From contig CM054062.1 of assembly GCA_028641055.1 (NCBI GenBank), forward strand, positions 275,089,349 through 275,153,348: a DNA stretch of 64,000 bases. Reading direction: 5' to 3'. A program made the translations under genes and the position numbers. Source of the stretch: Alopecurus myosuroides (Eukaryota; Streptophyta; Magnoliopsida; Poales; Poaceae). The notes beneath the pieces are model-generated. The model did no database searches. It had not been told where the DNA came from and saw only the letters and a program-made list of their open reading frames with translations. Shown piece by piece: positions 1 through 10,953 of this stretch; the first letter of the stretch is position 1, and the number at the start of each line of letters is the position of its first letter.

Positions 1-2
1 CC

Positions 3-2503
3 CCGCGTGGCGCTGCACAAGACTCTGTCGTGATGCCGCCACCTAAACCGACTGCGAAGCCTGCCGCGAAGAGTGGTCAGCTCACCATTGGTGCTTCCGG
101 CAGCGCTGCAGGCGCAGCCGCTGGATCAAGCCTTCGCGACCCGCTTGCCTACCCGCCTTACATGGTGCAGATGGGCAAACAGTACGGCATCGGTCTGACC
201 AAGACCGAGAAGCAGCTCGCCCTGACGAAAGACAAACAGGCCCAGGCTGTGGATTCCAAGATGCCGGCCAAGGACAAGGGCCATTCACTCTTCTCGCGCG
301 AGATCCAGGAGACCGAGGTGACGTCCACAGGGCTTGAGTAGATGATCGACCGGGTGGGCTTCATTGAAGCTGATTGGAACAGTGATGTCCTTGGCAACCA
401 GCCCTGGCATGGCCTGGCCTTGGACAAGCTGGACCATTGGGGCATTGACTGGAACAAGGCGGACATGGGTTACAATCCCATGACCATCTCGTCTGCCACC
501 AGCACGCTTGCCGCGAAGCTGTTCGTCCACCGCAAAGCTGCAGAGGACATCGAGCAAACCTATGCGGTAAGTTTTGCTTGCTTGTTCCGAGTTGCACTTT
601 TCTTCTCTTCTATTCTTCTCCTTCTTCTTATCCATCACCCAGTCCCCGAGATTCGGGCCGAGTAGACGGACACTCAACCGAGTTGCCATCTTCTCGGGTT
701 GAATCTTCAAAATTTTGTCTGATTCCTTTTCTTTTTGCCTCTTAGAATAGCCTCTTGAAGAAAACAAACCTGTATCGGCAGCTGCTCTGGAATCACAGCA
801 TTGCAAAAAGGCGCCTTGAGGCCCTAGAAGCAGAACGCAAAAGTGATGCCGTGACAGAGAAGGAGGCTCTGGCTCGCACTCTTAAGATTTCCGAGATCGA
901 AAGTAAGCTTTTAGCTACGCGGTTCATGCGTTTTGTGTTTACGCTCGCTTATGCTTTCTGCTTTAACTGATTTTACCTTGCAGGTAAGTTTAAGGCAATG
1001 GCAGAGGAGCACAAGAACTGCCATGTTTTCGTTGAGAACGCTCAATCCACGATTAAGAAGATGGAGGGTGAGTTGCCATCTTTTCAGCTTGTCTTCCTTC
1101 TTTCTTCTTCGCTACTCCGCTAACCTTGTTCCTCTCTCCGCAGAAGATCACAAGAAATTTGTTGAGGAGCATCTCGATTGCCTCAAGCCCGCCGAGGTGC
1201 AGCAGCAATTGGAAACCCAAGCCGTAGAGCTCAAGAGCCAACACACCACCGAGCTGGAGCCGCTGCAGGTCCAGTTGAGGGCTGCCCTTCAGGATGCCCT
1301 TGATATAGCCGCCGAGAAGGACAAGATTGAGGCAGCAGCCAAGGCCAAGAAAAGGGCTCTAGAGTTGGAGAACGAGGTGCTGAAGAAAAGCAACTCGGAT
1401 CTCATGCTCCAGCTAGCCGGGCTCCGCAAGATCGAAGAGAGGCACACTGCTGATGAGGAGTCGTGGAAGAAAAAGCTGCAGTCGCTACTCTGCGACCTGA
1501 ACAGTAAGTTCTTGCTTCCCTGTGCCTCTCTGTTTCTTTTTTCTTCTCTGTTAACCGATTTGCATATCTTATCTGCTTTCTTTTCTAATCTTCTTTGATA
1601 GCATTTTCAGAAATCTTCCCCGACCTCTGCTCGTCTTGCAAACCTGCTCTTTCTAAGGCCCAAGAAGTTCGAGTCGAGAAGGGGCTGCCCATGGATACCA
1701 AGGCCTCGATCGAGGACAGCTTCACGAACATGCAGGGTCAGCTTCAGCGCCTTAGGGGTTTGGGCACGGACGTGACGTCTACTGCCTTCAAACTCCATGC
1801 ATTGTTCTGGCCCAAGGAGCCCTTGCCCCCAACAATCCGCGCGCTCGCCGAGAAGCTGAATGGCGTTAAGGCCGAGCTGAAGAAGTGGCGAGCTTCCGGA
1901 GCTCGGGCAGGCGCTGATATGCTGCTCCTCTTCGTCTGCAGCTGGTATGATAATCTTAATCTCAACACTATCCTCGAGATGCGCCGGGATTCGAGGTGGG
2001 AGAAGGATCCCGACTACGTGGCTCGCCGCCAGTTGGTTGCGTACGAGGTCGCATCCTACGCGGATACCGCGCGCTTCATCGAGGGCCTCACCGAGCCCGA
2101 CACTGATGTGGAAGGCAAGGACGAAGACGAGGATGAAGGCGATGACGAGGAGGCCACCGATTCAGAGGGCTTGAGTTGCTTCGAGGACGCCGATGACAAG
2201 TCCGGGAAGGGGAAAGGTGCGGTTGTCGCGAGTAGCGACGAGGAAGCCGAGAGCGAGAAGATGACTATCGACACAGCGGCCCTCGAGTTCGGCTCTTCGT
2301 CTGGCGCAGCCCTTGACGACGCGGCGCTAATCCGCACCCAATCGGCTGCCTCCACTTCGGCGACGGACCCCATCTCGGTGGCCACAGCCACCTCTGATCA
2401 GGCTGCCACCAAGCCAGAAGCGGAAGCTGCAAAGACTGACGCCGCCAACATCGAGGCTGATGCTGCCAAGGCCAACACCGAAGATGCTGCTACCTTCACT
2501 TGA
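3..2503 (+). pseudogene. 3' half of the antisense (aORF) gene of Gypsy family A, five visible exons, one nonsense codon
   Basis: This is a spliced ORF running opposite to gag-pol. Exons that keep frame across GT-AG introns are <3-566, 746-902, 984-1067, 1144-1503 and 1602-2503. The 5' part lies off the window; the sister copy at 58648 shows what that part looks like. The product has a Pro/Ala-rich stretch, a segment with Trp and acidic residues (GFIEADW), long charged coiled-coil exons (roughly 746-1503), then a compact hydrophobic C-terminal domain (LLLFVCSWYDNLNLN near 1926-1970) and an acidic Asp/Glu tail followed by an Ala-rich end. A TAG at 339-341 interrupts exon 1, and the next codon continues in the same frame. 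The function is not established; grass Tat elements commonly carry such 3' ORFs. The exon model is mine and needs transcript support. Confidence 0.7.
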
Positions 2504-3223
2504 TTACGTCCTGCAACACTTATCCTTGAAAACTTTTATCAGATCCCCGGGATGTCGGGTGCAAATGTATTGAAACAATTATGCTTTGTTTCTACTCAGT
2601 TTTATTCTCATTTGATGTTTTCAACTTAATCATTTGAGCAGCCTTCGCTCGATGCCGGGTTGCGTTGTCATGCAAGTCCCCGAGTTGCATTTCTCATTCA
2701 CCCTTCCTTTTTATCTCAGCTCTTACCCTGCAACTTGTTGCTTTTTTGGTATTCGAGTCACAAGAATTCAAAGTTGGAGTTGCAAATACTTAGCCACGTG
2801 GAAACAAACATAGTAACGCGACCCACCACTTAGCCAAAAAAAAGTTAACACAAAATCGTAGTAAAAGCTACCCTACTCGGTTCCTGCACTCTTTCTTTCC
2901 TTAGTAATTTTTCTTGTGCTCATTGACCTTTGGCTTGTTCTCTTGCTTGCCATGAAGCCGGGTTTCGGACAGCAGCAGAGTCGAAGAGTTGGCTTGTAGG
3001 TTTAAACACAGTACTAAATGTACTCATGAAATTTTGAGCAAAGCAACCGGGTAGACAAAAGTAAAGCCGAATAAAGACACATAGAGCAATTTTGGACGAG
3101 GGCAGTCCCCGAGTTCAATTTCAGATTGCAGAGTAGAAGTTTAACTCGGGTAAGAGAGCACATACACATTTTTTTTCACGAATGAAAGCGACGAAGTAGA
3201 GCTACATTCCAGGGGCGCTTAGA
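2504..3223. other. Non-coding spacer between the convergent aORF and integrase genes
   Basis: No convincing ORF is present. The spacer separates two genes that converge: aORF ends at 2503 on plus and integrase ends at 3224 on minus, so both 3' ends should lie here. It contains several CCCCGAGTT/CCCGGGT-type motifs also seen in the LTRs (near 2680 and 3107). Confidence 0.6.
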
Positions 3224-4627
3224 TTACTCTCCAGCTTTATCCGCCCTGTTCTCCTGTGATGGACGCACGTCCACGAGATAATAGGCATCATTGTGCATCG
3301 CCTTGCTCACAATGAAAGGCCCTTCCCACGGAGGGGATAGTTTGTGCAGCCCGGCTGTGCGTTGCACAAGCCTAAGGACCATGTCTCCTTCTCGGAAAAC
3401 CCTTGGGATCACTTTTCGGCTATGATAACGCCTCAAGTTTTGCTGGTAAACAGCTGAACGTGACAGAGTAAGCTCTCTTGCTTCTTCTAGCAGGTCAACG
3501 TCATCTTCTCGAGCTTCTCTCGCCTCCACCTCAGTGTAGAGGGTTACTCGGGGGGAGTCATGCTCTAGGTCTATTGGCAACACGGCCTCAACCCCGTATA
3601 CCAAGAAGAATGGCGTGTAGCCGGTTGACCGGTTAGGGGTAGTCCTTAGACTCCACAACACCGCTGGCAACTCGTCTAACCAACACCCAGGTGTTTTCAG
3701 CAGTGGCTCAATCAGCCTTGGCTTTATGCCTGCTAGCACCATGCCGTTTGCTCTTTCAACTTGCCCATTGGAGGCGGGATGCGCAACAGATGCAACATCT
3801 AGCCGGATATGCTTATATCTGCAGAACCGCACCATTGCACCCTCAGCAAAATTTGTACCGTTATCCGTGATGATGCTGTGTGGGTAGCCGTATCTCAGGA
3901 TCACATCCTTCAGGAAACTCACAGCTGTGGCTCCATCACACTTCCGAATAGGCTTCACTTCTATCCACTTGGTGAATTTATCAACCATGACCAAGATGTG
4001 AGTCATGTTGCCTCTAGCCGGCTTGAAGGGACCAACCATATCCAAGCACCAAACAGCAAATGGCCAAGTAATGGGAATGGTTTTCAACTCGGAAGCAGGC
4101 AGGTGGATCTTACTTGCAAATCTCTGGCAGCCATTGCACTTCCTCACAATGTCTTCTGCTTGCTTCAAGGCAATGAGCCAATAGAAACCATGCCGAAAAG
4201 CCTTCTTGACCAAAGCCCGAGAAGAGGCGTGATGCCCGCATTCTCCTTGGTGTATCTCCACCAGAATTTCTTCTCCTTCTTCTGGTTCTACACAGCGTTG
4301 CAGCACGCCGGTGGCACTTCTCTTGTGCAGCAAATCTCTGAATATTATGTAGCCCTTGGATCTTCTCTGAATCTGTCTTACAGTAACTTCATCTTCTGGC
4401 AGGGTACCGTCCTTTAGAAAGGATAATATGGGCATGGCCCAACTCGGTGTCTCCCGTGTGGGAAACACTGGTTTGTCCACTTCCATTGGAACAGGCACCA
4501 CTCACTGCTCTTTAGAGTTGGGAGCACTTCTTTGAAGTCCTGAGCGATTGGCAAGAACTTCCTCAATGAATGCGACAGTCCCCGGGTTGAGAGGGGCAGT
4601 CCCCGAGTAAGGAGTGGCAGTCCCCGA
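3224..4627 (-). pseudogene. Integrase domain of Gypsy family A pol
   Basis: The integrase inserts the cDNA into the genome. On minus there is an N-terminal zinc-binding HHCC pattern (GHHASSRAL... followed by C-x2-C in RKCNGC). The catalytic triad then appears as Asp in CLDMVGPF, Asp in ITDNGTNF and Glu in NGQVERANG, followed by a C-terminal segment with a WEGPF motif. The open part is 3224-4501 and lacks a clear ATG. It is in the same frame as the upstream RT-RNase H ORF, but in-frame stops at 4628-4630 and just before codon 4501 separate them. The break therefore looks like nonsense mutations in the linker, not a frameshift. The core itself is uninterrupted. Confidence 0.85.
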
Positions 4628-4680
4628 CTAGGGAGTGGCAGTCCCCGAGTAGGGAGTGGCAGTCCCCGGGTTCTCTGTGG
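4576..4680. repeat. Five 21-bp tandem repeats in the RNase H-integrase linker
   Basis: Units start at 4576, 4597, 4618, 4639 and 4660, each beginning CAGTCCCCG. 21 bp is seven codons, so the repeat number can change without shifting frame; on minus it encodes a Gly-Thr-Ala-Thr-Pro type heptapeptide repeat. The purine-rich minus-strand core (CGGGGACTG) resembles the tract beside the 3' LTR of the sister copy (57945-57956). Confidence 0.85.
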
Positions 4681-6643
4681 CATTCTCCCAGTCGATCTCC
4701 ATCGGAACAGCTTCCTCACTAGGTAGAGAAGGGACGAATATAGACTCCGAATTGGGGGATGGCTTGATGGATGGCTTCCTCAAATGCTCCAAGGCAACCC
4801 AAGCCGGGATGTGTTGCCGAGAAGACCCCAACTTGGACAGCTCATCTGCAGCCTCATTCTCTGCTCGGTGGATGTGCTGGAACTCGCAGCCTTCAAAGAA
4901 TCCAGTCATAGACTGCACGAGGAAGCGATATGATGTCATGTTGGCATCCAGAGCATCCCAAGTGCCAGAAACTTGTTGTACTACCAGATCTGAATCGCCA
5001 TAGCATATAATGCGCTGCACGCCAACCTCCTTGGCTACCCGCAAGCCGTGTACCACGGCCTCGTCCTCTGCAACATTGTTAGATGCCTTGAAATGGATCT
5101 GCAGCACGTACTTGAGTTGGTCCCGCTTGGGTGACGTAAGCACTACGCCAGCGCCAAGCCCTTCCTTCACTTTGGAGCCATCAAAGTGCATCTTCCAGTA
5201 ATTGGAAACTGGAGCAGGAGGCTCATATTGCACCTCAGCCCAATCCACCAGAAACTCCGCCAGTATCTGAGACTTGATGGCTTCTCTTCTCGCATACGCG
5301 GGAGTGTACGCGGCTAACTCGATTGCCCACTTGGCTACTCTGCCACTTGCCTCCTTGTTGCCCATAATATCTGAGATGGGAGCAGAGCTCACCACAGTGA
5401 TAGGATGCTCTTGGAAGTAGTGCTTCAGCTTCTTGGCGCCCAAGTAAACGCCATAAGTCATCTTCTGGTAATGCGGGTAGTTCTGCTTGGAGCTGGATAG
5501 CACCTCACTGAGATAGTACACTGGCCGCTGCACACTTTCGCCTTCCTCTTCTCGCTCCACCACAATTACCACGCTGACTACCCGGTTGGTAGCAGCAATG
5601 TACAGCAGCATTGGCTCTTTGGGTAGCGGACTAGCCAAGATGGGAGCGCTACCCAGCATTGCCTTCAGCTCATTGAATGCCACATCCGCTTGCGGCGTCC
5701 AGACAAACTTGTCGCTCTTCTTCATCAACTGGTACAAAGGCAGGGCCTTCTCGCCCATTCTGGCCAAGAAACGACTCAGAGACGCCAAGCAACCAGTGAA
5801 TTTTTGCACATCCTTCAGGGATCTCGGCAAATAAATGCTCTTGATAGCTTTTATCTTTGAAGGATTGGCTTCAATGCCCCGACTGGACACCAAGAAGCCG
5901 AGTAGCTTGCCAGCCGGAACGCCAAAAGTGCATTTACTCGGGTTCAGCTTCATCTTGTATTTGCGCAAATTGGCAAAGGTTTCCTCAAGATCGGCAAGCA
6001 TAGTATGTGTTTTATTCGTTTTGATGACAATGTCATCTACGTACACCTGCACATTCTTGCCGAGTTGATCGTGCAAGCATTTCTGCATGCATCGCTGATA
6101 AGTAGCACCCGCATTCCGCAACCCGAAACACATGACATGATAGCAATAAGCCCCGTATGGGGTAATGAAAGCAGTCTTTATTTGATCAGCAGGGTTGAGA
6201 GCTATCTGATGAAAACCAGAGTAGGCATCTATGAAAGACAAAAGCTCACAACCAGCAGTGGAATCGATCACCTGATCGATGCGAGGTAGCGGAAAAGGAT
6301 CCTTGGGGCAGGCCTTGTTCAAGTCGGTGTAGTCGACGCACATGCGCCATGCGGTAGCGGCCTTGGGATCCTCCTTCTTCTTCTCGACCATGACCGGGTT
6401 GGCTAGCCAATCTGGATGCAGCACCTCCATGATGAAATTGCTTATCAGCAACTTAGTGATCTGATCACCGATAGCCTTCCTTCTCTCATCTCCGAAGCAG
6501 CGCATAGCCTGCTTCACGGGTTTGGCGTCAGGACGCACATGTAACGAGTGCTCAACCAACTCCCTCGGGACACCTGGCAGATCTTCATTGGACCAGGCGA
6601 ACACGTCCCGATTCTCACGGAGGAAGTGGACGAGCTCGCTTTC
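4628..6643 (-). pseudogene. Reverse transcriptase and two RNase H domains of Gypsy family A pol
   Basis: This part copies element RNA into DNA. On minus the RT starts just after protease (DVFAWSNEDLPG). It has the primer-grip and catalytic regions, with Asp in FIDAYSGFHQ and the YVDD box in VQVYVDDIVIK. A degenerate Ty3-type RNase H follows, then a second RNase H-like domain beginning WKMHFDGSK with conserved acidic positions in NNVAEDEA, YGDSD and NEAADELSK. That second domain is the archaeal-type RNase H typical of the Tat lineage. The frame is shared with the gag-protease ORF upstream, separated only by a TAG at 6644-6646. The ORF ends at 4628 inside the 21-bp repeat array. Confidence 0.87.
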
Positions 6644-8482
6644 CTATTTCTCCGACAACCCGGAGCCAATGATGGCAACGCGGTCGGTGAACTCAGGGTC
6701 AACCTGGACCTTCTTTGTTTCCTGGGACGCCTGGAACACGGTCCCGTACTGGGAGCTTGGCACTCCGGGCGCAACACCCTGCGCTGCCTGCGCCATAGCC
6801 ACCACTTCATATAGCTTTTTCTTCTCGGCAGCAATCACCATTGACTCCGCCAACTGGGAACCAGCAGAGGCACACTCCATGGACTTCTTGTAATCACCAG
6901 AGATGGTAATCACGCCATTGGGACCAGGGATCTTCATCTTCAGATATGCAGTGTGAGTGAAAGACATGAACTTGCTCAGAGCCGGCCTGCCGAGTAGGGC
7001 ATGGTAGGGGCTCTGGTGGTCAACCACCTCGAACTGCAGCCTCTCCGTGCGGCAGTTCTCCCTGGTGCCGAATAGAACGTCTATCGACACTCGGCCCATT
7101 GTAGAACAAGAAATTCCCGACACAATGCCATGGAAGGTGGTCTTGCTGGGTAGCAGCATGTTCTCGGCAATCCCGAGCTTCTCAAGTGTGTCCTTGTACA
7201 CAATGTTGATGCTGCTGCCGTTGTCGATCAGTACCTTGCTGAACCTCACATTCTTCTCGGGACCCAAGAAAGTAGGGTCCAGCACCAAGGCGTAGCTACC
7301 CGGGTTGGGCATCACCTTAGGATGATCTGCTCTGGACCACGTAATTTCTTGGTTGCACCAGTGCATGTAGTGAGGGACAGCAGGGATCACAGCATTAACC
7401 TCCATGGCACGCCTGTGCTGCGATTGCTTGTCGACGGGCTCAGAAGTGAAGATCATGTAGCTCTCGTGGTGCTCTTGGTACTGGTTGCGGCCTCCGTCAT
7501 CATTGTTACCGTTGTTGTTGCCCTGGTAGTTGTTGTTGCCTCTGTTGTTGTTGCGGTTGCGGTTGTTGTTGTTGCGGTAGCCCTCGTTGTTGAAGTAGCG
7601 GTTGGCTCCTAAAGCCACTTGGTTCACGTTTTCTCTTCTCGGAAATGCTGGAGGCCAAGCTGCGGGTGCGCGAGCAGGCTGCACATTGGCATTCGCGGCT
7701 GGCAGAGGAGGAGGAGGAGGCAAGCCTTCATTCCTGATCAGATCCCACCACTCGCATTGCCGGGTAGTGTGGTTGGCAGGTCTCGAGGGGTGCTGAGTAT
7801 GGAAACTGCATGGGCCATCCCTCATGTCGTCGAAGACAAACTTCTTTGCCGGTTCCGAGTTGCCGTTAGCCGGCTGAGGAGCGCGGTATGGCTTCTTGTT
7901 GCCTTGGCCCTGGTTCTGGTTCTGCCCGTACTGGGCTCCAGCAGGTTTTTGCCTTTGGCTACTCCCAGCTCCAACAGCCACTGCATTCACCTCCTCGGGG
8001 TCGTACCGAGTATCTATCCGGTCACCCCTGCGCTTGTTGCGGAACTCGTTGCGCTTGCTGCTGTTGAAGTTTCTTCTCGGCTCGGAGGAGTCCATCAGGG
8101 GCTGAGTAGGGTCACCGAGTGCGTACTGATCCGCAATCTTGATGGTCTCCGCCAGAGTGTTTGGCATCTCCCTCTGCAACCTTTGCCACAACATACTGCC
8201 ATGTTTGCAACCCTGCGCAAACCAAGTGATGGCTTGGGCCTCATTCACACCTTCCCAGGTGTTCTGCAATGTGCTCCACCGAGTAAGGTACTCGCGGTCC
8301 GTCTCGTCTTCCCGCTGCTTGCAAGCGGACAACTGCTGCGGCCTATTCGGCCTCTTGTAAGTGCTGGTGAAGTTGCTGATGAAGGCCTCCGAGAAGTCCA
8401 GCCAGCAATTGATGTTGTTCTTGGGCAAGTTGTTGAGCCAAGTGCGAGCTGGACCCTCTAGCATCTGCGGAACGTACCGCAC
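6644..8482 (-). pseudogene. Gag C-terminal part and aspartic protease of Gypsy family A
   Basis: On minus the ORF opens inside the retrotransposon gag domain (LEGPARTWLNNLP, then a Trp/Arg-rich helical region to about 7900). It continues through a long Asn/Gly/Arg-rich linker (near 7500-7600, encoded by GTTGTT-type low-complexity DNA). It then enters a retropepsin-like protease with VLIDNGSSINIVY, where the active-site loop reads D-N-G-S instead of D-T/S-G, and LLGRPAL downstream. The last codons run into a TAG at 6644-6646, after which the same frame continues into RT. The stop could be a mutation or a readthrough site; I favour mutation because other breaks exist nearby. The gag start is in another frame (next feature). 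Confidence 0.82.
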
Positions 8483-9918
8483 TGCCCATCTCGGTTGCCG
8501 TTCGCGATATGAACCGCGGTGACATAGTCATTGAGCCAATCTTCCGGCTTGGTGCTGCCATTGTAACTCTTGGTGCCTCTAGCAAGCTGGAAGTTCTTCA
8601 CGGACGGCTCGTTCATGATGCGTGGGCCAAAGCACTCGGGGCCAGGAGGTCCCGTGTTCTCGAGTCTTGCGGACAGACTGATTCTGTCCAGCTTGTACCT
8701 GGCATCCTGTGGGTTCAAGCACACGCTCACCCACGCGATCCGTGATGTCATAGCCGGCTAGCGCCATGGCCGAGTTGCCATCATCATACCTGTCCGCCTC
8801 CATGGCCACAGGCTGCTCTACCAGATTGGCTACCCGGGCAGCCGCACGCGGCTGAGCAGCAGCTGCCTGCTGAGGCCTTCGTCGGGCAGGCTGAGCAACC
8901 TGTTGCTGAGAAGAGCTCGGACGATCTCCACCTCGCGTTTGGCTATGAGCTTTATGGGCTTGCAAGCCTGCTCCAGCAGAGTTGTGTTTCTGACCGGACT
9001 GTCGCGGCACAGCGAGCTGTTTCACGGCAGCAGTCGGGTCGTACACCTGCATTTGCCTGTCTTTGCCAGAGTGCCCACTCCGGCTCTTCTCACGGCTAGG
9101 ATGCGGCGATGAGGCCTGATCGTTAGATCTGGCCGCATGCGAGTGCACCACCTGAGAAGCTCCAGCACCCGGATTGGCTTTCCGGAACTCCTCGTTCTGC
9201 CTAGCAGCCTCTAGCACTAGCTCGTTGAGCCTCTCCTGTTGCCTAGCGCGCGCATCGCCTCGAGATGCGGCAACTCTGCAGCTACGGCCTCAGCAGCTCT
9301 AAGTGTTTTGGCGGGAGTGCTGTATCTAGGCCTAGTGGAAGTGTTTGCGGTGGCAGACTGGCTAGGGGCCTCTACAACTGTTGCCATCTCGGCGCCTAAG
9401 TTGCGACGCGTAGCACCTACTTTGCTAGCCCTCCTAGCAACTGGCGTAAAACCGTGAGCCTTGTTGTACTCGTTCTGATCTAGACTAAGCTCAAGCCTAA
9501 TCTTCTCCAGCTCCGCCTGCTCAGCGAGCAGCTCCTGGCGCTGCCGGTCGAGCTGCGCCTTCATGGTCAAGAGCTCAAGATCAGTGGGAGGCGGCATACC
9601 CGTCCGCGCAGCAGACGCAGGTATTGTCGGAGTAGTGGAGAGGGGGAGGTTGCAGTCCTTCTCGTAGGGCTTGTGGGTCTTCCCGCCAGCACTCGTGCCA
9701 GCGAGATCCTCGATGACGCCCGCGGCGGCAGCCGCGCCCTTTCCGGCGTCAGCCGCCAGGCCAGCCACCATCACCTCCACGCTGTCCGCAGAACGACCAA
9801 CCGGCCTTCCGCGGGCAGCGATCACAGCAGGAGGATCCTCTGCGACCAGCACCTCCTCCGGGAACTTGCGGACGACGACGGTGGCGACGTAGACCAGGTG
9901 CGAGCCGAAGGAGAGCAC
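8483..9918 (-). pseudogene. Gag N-terminal region of Gypsy family A, frame-shifted
   Basis: Three open stretches on minus (9217-9918, 8579-9217, 8458-8751) together look like the beginning of gag. They contain an Ala-rich leader, a charged coiled-coil segment (QRQELLAEQAELEKIR near 9500), a Gln/Ala-rich part, and then the entry into the conserved gag fold (FGPRIMNEPSVKNF and KPEDWLNDYV near 8530-8630). Each stretch is in a different frame from the next, so at least two small indels have occurred. The first start codon cannot be fixed; the open stretch beginning at 9918 lies 160 bp inside the PBS. The low-complexity leader makes family comparison by eye unreliable. Confidence 0.65.
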
Positions 9919-10076
9919 CGTGCCGCCTTCGGCATGGCCCTGCCGCCGAAATCGCCGGCGTTGTCGGTGACGAAGTCGAAGGAGCCGAATCTGTGGACCA
10001 GGCCACAGACTACGCGCTCTCCAGCAGCAGAAGTAGATCCCGTCCGAACGGAAACTCCAGCCAGCGCCGCTGGTAG

Positions 10077-10093
10077 CCCCACGGTGGGCGCCA
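10077..10093 (-). other. Primer binding site of Gypsy family A
   Basis: The minus strand reads TGGCGCCCACCGTGGGG starting two bases inside the 5' LTR end (LTR terminates ...CGACA at 10096, spacer GT). The position and the TGGCGCC start match a tRNA 3' end complement. The exact tRNA is not assigned here. Confidence 0.8.
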
Positions 10094-10095
10094 AC

Positions 10096-10953
10096 TGTCG
10101 TGGTGGTGTCACGGCAGATGCCATGGGATGGCTAAAGTTATGGGGACGATGGACGCTGGAGGCGCTCGGGGAGGGATCACGCGATGAGTAGCCGCGTGAG
10201 ATAAGAAACTAGCACTGCAAACAACAAGATCTACACAGGTTCAGGGCCCTCGTGTGGAGGTAAAACCCCTACTCCTGCCTTTCTTTCTGTGTATTAGTAT
10301 CTCACCGAGTAGCCACAGTACAAGTTTGGCCTTCAGCCGAGTAGCCACTCTCCTCTCTATGATGAACTAGGTCAAGAAATGTGAACCGATCTCAGCGTCC
10401 CTCGCGCAGGAGGGGCAGGGCACCTTATATACTTGGTGCCCAGCCGGATACAGCCAACTAGGAAAAATACAAACAGATGTCGACATAGTGTGCACACTAC
10501 GTACTCCGGGTTCCCGCTGACAGCTTTGGCTTCCTGGTTTGTCTGGTGTGGAAAGTCGTTGTGCAAAACCAAGGAACCGATCTGTTATCACTGCCACGAA
10601 CACAGAGTAGGTCCCCCCTATCCTGCGATGCCCTGCTGACACACTGTCGCGGTCAGGCACGCTCTCTGCAGATGAACAGTGCCAAAGTACGGACCCAGGA
10701 TACGCGGGATCCTGTGTCAGAACGGCTCCTTTGACTTCTGGCCCGAGTAGGAAACCACCATTTCTACTCGGGCCAATTCTTCCACTCGAAAGAATGTAAC
10801 TTCCTTGATTCTTCCTCCTGGCCATCAACATGCATGACCGAATAGCAGCCGACCGGGTAGCAAGTACCGGGTAGCCAGCTACTCGACCAAACATCCCTTC
10901 TGATCTTGCCCTTAGCACTTTCCTTTACCCTACTCGGGGGTAACCCCCCGACA
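10096..10953 (-). repeat. 5' LTR of Gypsy family A copy 1 (858 bp)
   Basis: On minus it begins TGTCGGGGGG and ends ACGACA, the TG...CA form of an LTR. It aligns along its whole length with the LTR at 57069-57944, for example in the GGTTCAGGGCCCTCGTG stretch near 10238 and 57211. It holds repeated CCGAGTAG/CTACTCGG motifs and a TATA box at 10424-10431 reading leftwards into gag. The adjacent PBS identifies this as the 5' LTR. Confidence 0.9.
10424..10431 (-). promoter_or_regulatory. TATA box in Gypsy family A 5' LTR
   Basis: TATATAAG on the minus strand, conserved at the matching place in the sister LTR (57409-57416) and followed by GGTGCC in both. It would drive the full-length element RNA. 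Confidence 0.65.

Larger units (their letters stand above)
1..10953 (-). mobile_element. Gypsy (Ty3) retrotransposon, Tat/Retand-like, family A copy 1, 3' end cut by the window edge
   Basis: Read on the minus strand the order is 5' LTR (10096-10953), primer binding site, gag, protease, reverse transcriptase, RNase H, an extra RNase H-like domain, integrase, then a long 3' region whose ORF lies on the opposite strand. Pol order RT-RNase H-integrase defines Gypsy. A second RNase H after the first and a 3' antisense ORF are established traits of the plant Tat lineage. The element is decayed: in-frame stops lie between protease and RT and between RNase H and integrase, gag frames shift, and the antisense ORF has a stop. 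Its 3' LTR must lie left of the window. It abuts a truncated Copia LTR at 10954, so it inserted into that LTR; the target duplication would be CTAAT (10954-10958), but only one side is visible. Confidence 0.88.

Noticed and set aside
7322..8461. Val/Leu-rich plus-strand frames at 7322-7612 and 7619-8461 that look like membrane segments
   Set aside because: Antisense of the Asn/Gly-rich gag linker (GTTGTT low-complexity DNA).
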